A stretch of 64,000 nucleotides of DNA from Prunella strophiata (Eukaryota > Chordata > Aves > Passeriformes > Prunellidae). This document shows positions 50,645 through 61,300 of the stretch, piece by piece. The stretch covers positions 13,664,618 to 13,728,617 of the forward strand of contig JAZBQD010000013.1 of assembly GCA_036583965.1 (NCBI GenBank), given 5' to 3'. Both the position numbers and the translations under genes were made by a program. The first letter of the stretch is position 1; the number at the start of each line of letters is the position of its first letter. The notes below the pieces were generated by a model. That model saw nothing but the letters and a program-made list of their open reading frames with translations, had not been told where the DNA came from and made no database searches.

Positions 50645-51787
50645 CAGCTCAGGAACAGGAGGGACCAGGTGAGCTCAGGAGCAGCAGGGACCAGGTGAGC
50701 TCAGGAGCAGCAGGGACCAGGTGAGCTCAGGAACAGGAGGGACCAGGTGAGCTCAGGAACAGCAGGGACCAGGTGAGCTCAGGAACAGGAGGGACCAGGT
50801 GAGCTCAGGAACAGGAGGGACCAGGTGAGCTCAGGAACAGCAGGGACCAGGTGAGCTCAGGAACAGGAGGGACCAGGTGAGCTCAGGAACAGCAGGGCAG
50901 GGACCAGGTGAGCTCAGGAACAGCAGGGCAGGGACCAGGTGAGCTCAGGAACAGCAGGGCAGGGACCAGGTGAGCTCAGGAACAGCAGGGACCAGGTGAG
51001 CTCAGGAACAGCAGGGACCAGGTGAGCTCAGGAACAGCAGGGACCAGGTGAGCTCAGGAACAGCAGGGACCAGGTGAGCTCAGGAACAGCAGGGACCAGG
51101 TGAGCTCAGGAGCAGCAGGGACCAGGTGAGCTCAGGAACAGGAGGGACCAGGTGAGCTCAGGAGCAGCAGGGACCAGGTGAGCTCAGGAACAGCAGGGAC
51201 CAGGTGAGCTCAGGAGCAGCAGGGACCAGGTGAGCTCAGGAACAGCAGGGACCAGGTGAGCTCAGGTACAGCAGGGCAGGGACCAGGTGAGCTCAGGAAC
51301 AGGAGGGACCAGGTGAGCTCAGGAACAGCAGGGACCAGTGAGCTCAGGAACAGCAGGGACCAGGTGAGCTCAGGAACAGGAGGGACCAGGTGAGCTCAGG
51401 AGCAGCAGGGACCAGGTGAGCTCAGGAACAGGAAGGACCAGGTGAGCTCGGGAACAGGAGGGACCAGGTGAGCTCGGGTACAGCAGGGACCAGGTGAGCT
51501 CAGGAGCAGCAGGGACCAGGTGAGCTCAGGAACAGCAGGGCAGGGACCAGGTGAGCTCAGGAACAGAAGGGACCAGGTGAGCTCAGGAACAGCAGGGACC
51601 AGGTGAGCTCAGGAGCAGGAGGGACCAGGTGAGCTCAGGAACAGGAGGGACCAGGTGAGCTCAGGAACAGGAGGGACCAGGTGAGCTCAGGAGCAGCAGG
51701 GACCAGGTGAGCTCAGGAACAGGAGGGCAGGGACCAGGTGAGCTCAGGAACAGGAGGGACCAGGTGAGCTCAGGAACAGCAGGGACC
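50645..51787. repeat. 26-bp minisatellite with splice-donor/E-box core
   Basis: Roughly 42 copies of a 26-bp unit, which reads GAGCTCAGGAACAGCAGGGA then CCAGGT. Variants have GGAGGGACC or an inserted CAGGG. Each unit contains CCAGGTGAGCTC. It meets the next array without a gap. Confidence 0.96.
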
Positions 51788-54700
51788 AGGACAGCACAAC
51801 TGCCCAGGACAGCACAACTGCCCAGGACAGCACAGCTTCCCGGGACAGCACAACTGCCCAGGACAGCACAACTGCCCAGGACAGCACAACTGCCCAGGAC
51901 AGAACAACTGCCCAGGACAGAACAACTGCCCAGGACAGCACAGCTTCCCGGGACAGCACAACTGCCCGGGACAGCACAACTGCCCAGGACAGCACAACTG
52001 CCCAGGACAGCACAACTGCCCAGGACAGCACAACTGCCCGGGACAGCACAACTGCCCGGGACAGCACAACTGCCCAGGACAGCACAACTGCCCAGGACAG
52101 AACAACTGCCCAGGACAGCACAACTGCCCAGGACAGCACAACTGCCCGGGACAGCACAACTGCCCAGGACAGCACAACTTCCAAGGACAGCACAACTGCC
52201 CAGGACAGCACAACTGCCCGGGACAGCACAACTGCCCAGGACAGAACAACTGCCCAGGACAGAACAACTGCCCAGGACAGCACAACTGCCCGGGACAGCA
52301 CAACTGCCCAGGACAGAACAACTGCCCAGGACAGCACAACTGCCCAGGACAGAACAACTGCCCAGGACAGCACAGCTTCCCGGGACAGCACAACTGCCCA
52401 GGACAGAACAACTGCCCAGGACAGAACAACTGCCCAGGACAGCACAACTGCCCAGGACAGCACAACTGCCCAGGACAGAACAACTGCCCAGGACAGCACA
52501 GCTTCCCGGGACAGCACAACTGCCCAGGACAGAACAACTGCCCAGGACAGCACAGCTTCCCGGGACAGCACAACTGCCCAGGACAGAACAACTGCCCAGG
52601 ACAGAACAACTGCCCAGGACAGAACAACTGCCCAGGACAGCACAACTGCCCAGGACAGCACAGCTTCCCGGGACAGCACAACTGCCCAGGACAGCACAAC
52701 TGCCCGGGACAGCACAACTGCCCAGGACAGCACAACTGCCCGGGACAGCACAACTGCCCAGGACAGAACAACTGCCCAGGACAGCACAACTGCCCAGGAC
52801 AGCACAACTGCCCAGGACAGAACAACTGCCCAGGACAGCACAGCTTCCCGGGACAGCACAACTGCCCAGGACAGAACAACTGCCCAGGACAGCACAACTG
52901 CCCAGGACAGCACAGCTTCCCGGGACAGCACAACTGCCCGGGACAGCACAACTGCCCGGGACAGCACAACTTCCCGGGACAGCACAACTGCCCGGGACAG
53001 CACAACTGCCCAGGACAGCACAGCTTCCCAGGACAGCACAACTGCCCGGGACAGCACAACTGCCCAGGACAGAACAACTGCCCAGGACAGCACAACTGCC
53101 CAGGACAGCACAAATTCCCGGGACAGCACAACTTCCCAGGACAGCACAAATTCCCGGGACAGCACAACTTCCCAGGACAGCACAACTGCCCGGGACAGAA
53201 CAACTTCCCGGGACAGCACAACTGCCCAGGACAGCACAAATTCCCGGGACAGCACAACTTCCAAAGACAGCACAACTGCCCGGGACAGCACAAATTCCCG
53301 GGACAGCACAACTGCCCAGGACAGCACAGCTTCCCGGGACAGCACAACTTCCCAGGACAGCACAAATTCCCGGGACAGCACAACTTCCCAGGACAGCACA
53401 ACTGCCAGGACAGCACAACTGCCCGGGACAGCACAACTTCCCAGGACAGCACAGCTTCCCGGGACAGCACAACTTCCAAAGACAGCACAACTGCCCAGGA
53501 CAGCACAACTGCCCGGGACAGCACAAATTCCCGGGACAGCACAACTTCCAAAGACAGCACAACTGCCCGGACAGAACAACTGCCCAGGACAGCACAGCTT
53601 CCCAGGACAGCACAAATTCCCGGGACAGCACAAATTCCCGGGACAGCACAACTGCCCGGGACAGAACAACTTCCCGGGACAGCACAACTGCCAGGACAGC
53701 ACAACTGCCCGGGACAGAACAACTGCCCAGGACAGAACAACTGCCCAGGACAGCACAACTGCCCGGGACAGAACAACTGCCCAGGACAGCACAACTGCCC
53801 GGGACAGCACAAATTCCCGGGACAGCACAGCTTCCCAGGACAGCACAACTGCCGGGACAGCACAACTGCCCGGGACAGAACAACTGCCCAGGACAGCACA
53901 AATTCCCGGGACAGCACAAATTCCCGGGACAGCACAAATTCCCGGGACAGCACAAATTCCCGGGACAGCACAAATTCCCGGGACAGCACAAATTCCCGGG
54001 ACAGCACAAATTCCCGGGACAGCACAAATTCCCGGGACAGCACAAATTCCCGGGACAGCACAAATTCCCGGGACAGCACAAATTCCCGGGACAGCACAAC
54101 TGCCCAGGACAGCACAGCTTCCCGGGACAGCACAACTGCCCAGGACAGCACAACTGCCCGGGACAGCACAACTGCCCGGGACAGCACAACTGCCCGGGAC
54201 AGCACAACTGCCCGGGACAGCACAACTTCCCAGGACAGCACAAATTCCCGGGACAGCACAAATTCCCGGGACAGCACAACTGCCCAGGACAGCACAAATT
54301 CCCGGGACAGCACAACTTCCCAGGACAGCACAAATTCCCGGGACAGCACAACTTCCAAAGACAGCACAACTGCCCGGGACAGAACAACTGCCCGGGACAG
54401 CACAACTGCCCGGGACAGCACAACTTCCCGGGACAGCACAACTTCCCGGGACAGCACAACTGCCCGGGACAGCACAACTGCCCGGGACAGAACAACTGCC
54501 CAGGACAGAACAACTGCCCGGGACAGCACAACTTCCAAAGACAGCACAACTGCCCGGGACAGCACAACTTCCAAAGACAGCACAACTTCCCAGGACAGCA
54601 CAACTGCCCAGGACAGCACAGCTTCCCGGGACAGCACAACTGCCCAGGACAGCACAACTGCCCGGGACAGAACAACTGCCCAGGACAGCACAACTGCCCG

Positions 54701-55025
54701 GGACAGCACAACTGCCCGGGACAGAACCAACTGCCCAGGACAAGCACAACTGCCCGGGACAGCCACAGCTTCCGGGACAGCACAACTGCCCGGGGACAGA
54801 AACAACTTCCCGGACAGGAACAACTTCCCGGGGACCAGCTCAACTGGCCCGGGACAGCACAACTGCCCGGGACAGAACAACTGCCCAGGACAGCACAACT
54901 GCCCGGGACAGCACAACTTCCAAAGACAGCACAACTGCCCAGGACAGCACAACTGCCCGGGACAGCACAACTGCCCGGGACAGCACAAATTCCCGGGACA
55001 GCACAACTGCCCAGGACAGCACAGC
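51788..55025. repeat. 18-bp minisatellite, 3.2 kb
   Basis: About 180 copies of ACAGCACAACTGCCCAGG (18 bp), with subtypes CAAATTCCCGGG, CAGCTTCCCGGG, GAACAACTGCCC and CAACTTCCAAAG. The length is divisible by 3 and there are few stops, so open frames of more than 1,000 codons appear on both strands. No protein function is inferred. The array ends about 250 bp before the ADGRD1 start codon. Confidence 0.98.
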
Positions 55026-55275
55026 TCTTGGGGCACGCTTCCCCGAGCTCTCCTCCGGGCACGGGAATTTATTCAGAGTTAATGAAGATATCGAGCGGTG
55101 AAGCAGGAAAACACTGCTTGGAGGGTCTGGAAGATATTTTGCCGTCACTTGAGGAAAGGACCTTTTGAACCTGCGTGGAAAATGTCCTTTTTAGTACCAA
55201 AAGTCGCAAAGGAAAACTTATGATCGAAGTCTTCAGGAGTTTGATTTCCGTTGTACTTTTAACCTTAAACAGACC
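55026..55275 (+). promoter_or_regulatory. ADGRD1: ADGRD1 upstream region, 5' UTR or promoter
   Basis: About 250 bp of ordinary sequence between the 18-bp array and the start codon, which lies in the context AGACCATGG. No TATA box or CpG island is evident. The transcription start was not located. It could lie here, or further upstream across the arrays. Confidence 0.45.
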
Positions 55276-55344
55276 ATGGAGAGTTTGTTATCGCTGCTCT
55301 GTTGCCATTATTCTTTGCTGATTTTATTTCAGCAAAAATACCAG
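55276..55344 (+). CDS. ADGRD1: ADGRD1 exon 1: signal peptide
   Basis: ATG in the context GACCATGG. 23 codons with a hydrophobic core ([15 protein letters not shown]), ending in KYQ at donor CAG|GTAATG, phase 0. Positions of MES-LL, C-C and the final Q align with the human signal peptide. Confidence 0.92.
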
Positions 55345-58300
55345 GTAATGTTCTGAATCCGGTCGGTATTGAGGTGTGCTTGGGCTCCTCTCAGCAGGTT
55401 TTGCCTCACCGTGTCTCACTGTGTAATGTTTTATGTGCAGGTGTACGGAAACTATTCCCAGCTCCCCAAGCACCCAGGTAAGGAATGCTCTGTTTCCATT
55501 TTCTGGCAACGTGCTTGAGTGTTTATTTGCTTTTTTTGCAGTTTGTGTTTTTTTTATTTCCTTAGTAGCCCCAAAGAAACCGAGCCCGTGTTTGAATGCC
55601 AGCCCTGTATTAAAGATGTAACAGAGCAAAGTACCAGACTGTCCCAGTCACTGTGAATTCCGTACCCCACCCACTGAATGTTCTGGAGAGAAACACGTTT
55701 GGAGAAAAATGCCTTGTATCTGATACGTGGGGAAGTCCTATGTGCACTTGTTTGTCATCACTTTCCTTGAGTTTTCTAAATCAAATCTCTGCAGCAGACC
55801 GTTCTCCTTTTCCCCTCGATGTTCAGGCGTTTTTGGTTCAGTGATGAGCAGTTGGATGTGCCAGCTTGTTCACTTTGGCCAGGCTTCCAGTCCTCTCCCC
55901 TCCTCCCAGCCTTCACACTTGCTTTAAATCACTTTCAGAGCGGATTAAGGATTTCTCATCTGTTTCCAATGTAACAAACCTCGCTCAGAGCTCGGAAGGG
56001 TTTGTGTGTAACTGCAGAATTCTTCTGTTTATATAAATAGTTTAACCTCAAGCCTCATGGTGGTGTGCAAGTACAGTTTTACTGCTCTGCCAGCCCATGG
56101 ATTGCTTTTTTCAGCTGTAACCACGTGTAATTATTCTCAAGTAAAACACAGAGTGATGGGGAAAGGCCACGTCTGTTGAAGGAGTAGCTGCAGCCTGATT
56201 AATGGCTTTTGCTGCCACGTTTGCTCCAAACCAAGGAAAAAGAGTCCTGTTTCCTAAAAACGAGGGTCTGTGGCTTCTGGCTGGTGGGACCAAAGGGGGA
56301 CCCCTGCTGCCCACGGGCTGGTGTGGGGTGCAGGCTGTGTGGAGGCATCCCTGCAGGGATGCTGCTGGCTTTGGAACAAGCCCTGGGGTCTCTCCTGAGC
56401 GGGGTCCCTGCCTGTGGAAAGGATTTTGCATTCAGGGCAGCAGGTACTCGATGCAGAGGTCTCAGCTGAGTTTGGGTTGCCTGGAATTTTCAGATTATGT
56501 GTTCGTGTGCTCCGAGGCTGCCCTTGTGCTCTCAGAGGCAGCTGAGCCCTTCTGTGCCAGAGGGGATGGAGAGCCACAGAACCCCATCTCCACCCTCCTG
56601 TCTGCGTGTGCTCTGCTCCCTCCTTGAGGCAAAACCTCTATGACAACGGCAAACATTTAGTTAGGTGGGCTAAGAATAGATCCTGAATTAATGAATTCAA
56701 TTATGAATCATTTGTTAGATATCTCTGGTATAGTTGACTTTGGAAGCAAGTCTGAGCAGTTCTTGTACCCTCAGAGGATGCAGAACTTGGAGTTCTATTT
56801 CCTCAGGTCTGCAATTGCTTCTCGTGAAGTTTAGCAATTTTATCAACTTTGCACTCAAAAAATAAATGTTTGGGTCCCATCTGTGTCACACCTCAGAAAC
56901 TGCACCGTGGGGATGGGGGCCACCAAAGAGCTCTCCGGGGGGCATTAGGCACTTTATTAAAGGTTTTGCAGCTTTGTATCCACGGTACAAAACTCTGGTG
57001 TGTATCCAGGACATGGCAATGACAGAGCAAGCATCAATCGGGCAGGAGGGTTTGATCTCAGAAGTGAAGGAAGGTGTGGGATGAGCCACGGAAGCCAAAG
57101 GACTCTGCTCCTGACTCGGGTTAATTTGTACATTAGCTGTGGGGAGGTGTTGCAGTGTTTGACAGCTGAAGTGGGGCTTGACAAACTTCCCTGTCAGCTT
57201 CACATCTCAGTCTCCTGAAAGATTTATTGGGAATGAAAAATGATTGTAGGGCAGAGAACAAGAAATACGGTGTGGCAGAAACCCTTGCTCTCTTTGTCCC
57301 TGTTACTCTTTGTGTTGTCCCCACCTCTCCCCCAAAGAAAAGTGACCCAGACTAGTGGGATGATGTGCCATGATGGTGCATCCATGGAAAAACTTCTGTA
57401 CCTCTGGATCAACTTGCCCAAACTTTCTTAGCTGTAGGACATGCTACATTTATTTCATCGCATCTGATTAAATTATTGTTGTGAAAATAAAGGGTTTCTT
57501 GCAGCTAGCAAGATAATAAGAAATTACAAGTCATGTTTTTCTACACTAGTAATGCTCTACCCTTAAAATAGAATTGTTATCTTAACAGAAAATTTGGTTG
57601 TTTTGGGCAGCCTGCTCCTGATTAAGTGACTCCATGTCCCAGAATTTGTTCAAGCTCTGGTCAGCCAGACTGCACAGACAGAAATGCCAATGGAAACCTG
57701 CAGGTGCTGGCCTTGGTCAGTTTGCCCACCTGCTGCTGAGGAGAACTTGCAGGAACACAAAATGTTCCCCTCAGAGGGTTGTTGTGGTTCTGGGGTGGTG
57801 GGGAAGGCTCTGGAGGAAGGGCTGGTGCTGGGTGGGGAGGTGGCAGCTCTTCCCTCTGCTGCTTCATGCTCTGCGAGCTCTTCCCTCCGGAAAATCCAAC
57901 TCCTTTGGTGCCCCCAGGGAGCAGCAGCTTGCTGGGGAGGCTGAACCTTCCCTCCTGCATTCCCCTCCAGGGCTCTGGGCTGTCACCACGGCTCCAAATC
58001 TCAGTGAAATCTGGAAATTACTCTGGAGTGACTCCTCAGTGGATGCTGCCAGACACACGAGCAGAGATTTAGTCAGAGATTGTTACACATTGTAGGTGCA
58101 ATTAGAATGAAAATCAGCTGGGATTTAAGAGCAGGTTTTCTGCAGTGGTTAATCAGTGATACAGCTTTAATCTACTCTGCTGCTTTGATTTATGACCTCG
58201 CTTGTGTGCCACACTCGATTTACATACAATATTTTGGTTTACTTAACCTTTTGACCTCTTTCATGGTTATTTTCTGTGGAGACTTGTTACACACCTTGTT

Positions 58301-61300
58301 GGTCTTTTATGTAATAATCTTTTAACCTGTGTTTCTTGAAAGGATTCAAAGTGCTGGCATCAGCTTCCCATTACTGGCCCCTGGAAGATGTGGATGGGAT
58401 TCACGAGTTCCGGGACACAAACGGAGGTAGACAAAGCCTTCCCTGGCTATGGCAATAACACCTCCCTGGGCTGGCTGTGCTTAGCAGGGGCAGCAGGAGA
58501 TGAGAGAGGATTGGCTTTTGTAGCTCAGAGGTTGAGGGTTTTTTCCCCAGTGAAAGTTTTTGCAGGGCTCTGATACCCAAATGATGTTGTATTTGTGAGC
58601 TGATTTTTATGGAGTATTCTCCGAGGTTTTATGGGCTGTGTGTGCATTGCTGAGGTTATAAAGAGAGAAGGTTTATGATGCAAGGAGTCATTGAAATCAC
58701 ACTGTTATTAGCTGGTTTGGTGCATGCACAGCATGCTCCAGGGCACGCGGGGTCTGGGATCTCTGGCTCTGCCAGCAGGGAAGATGTCTCTCCTTTGATT
58801 TTGGGAGGAGTTAAATGCCCAAGCTCCTCAGGCACTTCTGAACGTGTCGTGTAGTGTCTACAGAAAGAAAAGTGTAAGCTCTCCTCTGGATCCCTCTCAC
58901 TCATTTTTATCTGCCTGTGGGAATTTCCCTAAGAGCAGCATTGCAGCCTGAGTTAAGTTAAATTCTTTCTGCGGCTGGGCGAAGTCGGGAGAGGTTTGCT
59001 GAGGCAGAGCTGTCCTCTGCTTGGCCAGGGTGAGCTGTCAGGGCTGTGGGGCCCCAAAAGGAATGACATTTCTGCCTGCAGGGCGGGTGTGCAGCCCCGG
59101 AGCTGCAGCAGCCCCTCGGTGCCCCTGGCAGGGCTGTGCCCCCAGCCAAGGCTGAGCTCTGCTCCCCTGAGCCTCGGGGACCCTCAGCATCCCCACAGCA
59201 GCTGCTTCTGCTCTGCTCAACCCTTGGCAGCCCCAGTTGTGCTGCTGGCTCTCCCAGTGCTCCCCAGCACCCCCAAACCCGTGTGCCAGCAATGGCAGAG
59301 CAGCATCAATCTCTGCTCCTGCCTGGGGAAAAAGGTCCATAAATATCTAAATCTCCTTGACTGTAGGTGTGTTCAAGTACTCCAAGCCTAAACTTTGATC
59401 TGTCTTTCCACAAAATTTCTGAAAGGAATGGAATTGCCTGGCCAGAAATATATCTGGGCAATATTCTGCTTCCATTAGGAGCTGATGGCAGCATTCCTAC
59501 TGACTGCAATAGAATAATAATTTGGCTTACAAAAGTTGCCACATAAGTTCTCTAAAAGTGTGTTAAAGTAATTTTCTGACCCTGAACTCCACGTGGTTTC
59601 CAAAAGAGTGAAGTGCTCCATATCTAGCACTGTTTTGGCACTCAATCACATTACAACCAAGCTGCTTTGAAAGTGCTTGAAAATGATATATATATATATA
59701 AAATACAGCTCTTGGAAAAGGACAATTGATGTTAGACTGTTTTTCAAATTTTGTTTACTTTTACTTCAGCAAAATTCAGAAATGTTTTCAGTGTCTTGGA
59801 AGAGAGAAAGCAGAACAGATGAAGTTCCTGATCCTACCAACCTTCACTTACAGGAAAGGAGTGATGGCTCACAGGAGCAATCTCCTTTGATTCCTATTAT
59901 GACATGATGATAAAGAAATTTATAAATGAGCCAGCTGCAGCACTTTGCTGAAAAACTTGGTGGATTTTGTCTTACAAAAATTACTTGCAGGGGATATCAG
60001 TAGCCAGAGGTCTTTGTCTCTGCAGTGTTGCCCTGGATGGCTCAAACTCCTCTCAGTTGTTTATATTGAGCCTTATCAGACACAGATATCATTTCAGCTG
60101 CCTCCAGCAGAGCTTTTATGTATCTGATATTTCACTTTGATATACAAGAAAAGTGTTCTTTATTGTTGTAATCTACTCCAGGTGACAATTTGCTTGGTTT
60201 TGGCTCCATTCTGATTACACAACTCTTCTGTTTATTGCAGAGCCTTTCTTGTTTTTCCACTCATCATGTCATGCAATTATTTTCATTCCATGTTTCTCCT
60301 CTTAAATCCTTGAAGCACCATAATCTGTCCATCACATTAATCCATTTTATTTGTTGAAGTCATTGTGTGTGAAGCCAGATTTATATCTCTCAAAGCATTC
60401 GTGTGGTGAGAGTGTGTCAGCAAATTAATGTTTTGGAAATCTCGGCACTAGGATGCAATTGAAAGGAAACAATCAGCTCAAAATATAGCAAATAAAAAGA
60501 AAGTGGCCATGCTCAGGTTTTTCATCTGACCCCTTGTTTTCAATGCATTTTCATCTGGAGGTTTTTGTGTCTGTTTTTCTTTTCCTAAGAGCATTTTTCT
60601 TTTTGTTCTGTGAGCTCAGTTGGTCTAAATGCCAAATCAATGTCTCTCCATCTACTTTCATGGGCTTTTCATCAGGCTTTATTTGCCTGCCCAGGGTAAA
60701 CAATTACAGTGTGCAAGATACTGTTAAATTTTCAAAATCAGAAAAAAAATTAGAGACTAAAACGTTATGGTCAGACATAAAAAAAGTTGGAGGTTTTCTT
60801 ATATTTGGATGGAGTTTCTTGTGTTTTGATTTGTGCCCCTTGCTCTGATCTGCTCTCTGGGCACAATGAGGAGAGCCTGGCCCATCTGTGCCTCCCCAGC
60901 TGGAAGGTTTTGCACTCTGATGAAGCCCCAGCTCCCTCCGGGGTGTCCAGTCCCTTCCTGGGGAAGCCAGAGCTGGGGCTGCCCCAGCTCTGACCTCTGC
61001 AGTGATTTTTATTGTGATTGTGCTCCACAGCCCTCCCTCTGCAGCTGCGTTTTTACAGCTTTTTCTGCTCAGTGTCTGGAGGAATCCTTCCTTTAGTGGC
61101 TCTGCCTTTCCCTGAGCAGGTGGAGCCCAGGACACTCCCAGCCCCTGGGAGAAGTGCTTGTGGTAAATTTAAATCAACAAATCTGTGCTTTGTGCTGTGC
61201 TGAGAGATATGAACTGGCCGATTCATTACTGGTTGTGTTTATTCATTGTTTTGCTTATTTGCTTATTTTCTTTTGTTGTTCCACCCAGCTCTAAGAATCC

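Noticed and set aside
51661..55168. Open frames above 1,000 codons over the 18-bp array
   Set aside because: The 18-bp unit is divisible by 3 and stop-free in several frames on both strands. Indels in the array shift the frame without ending it, which is not how a selected protein behaves.
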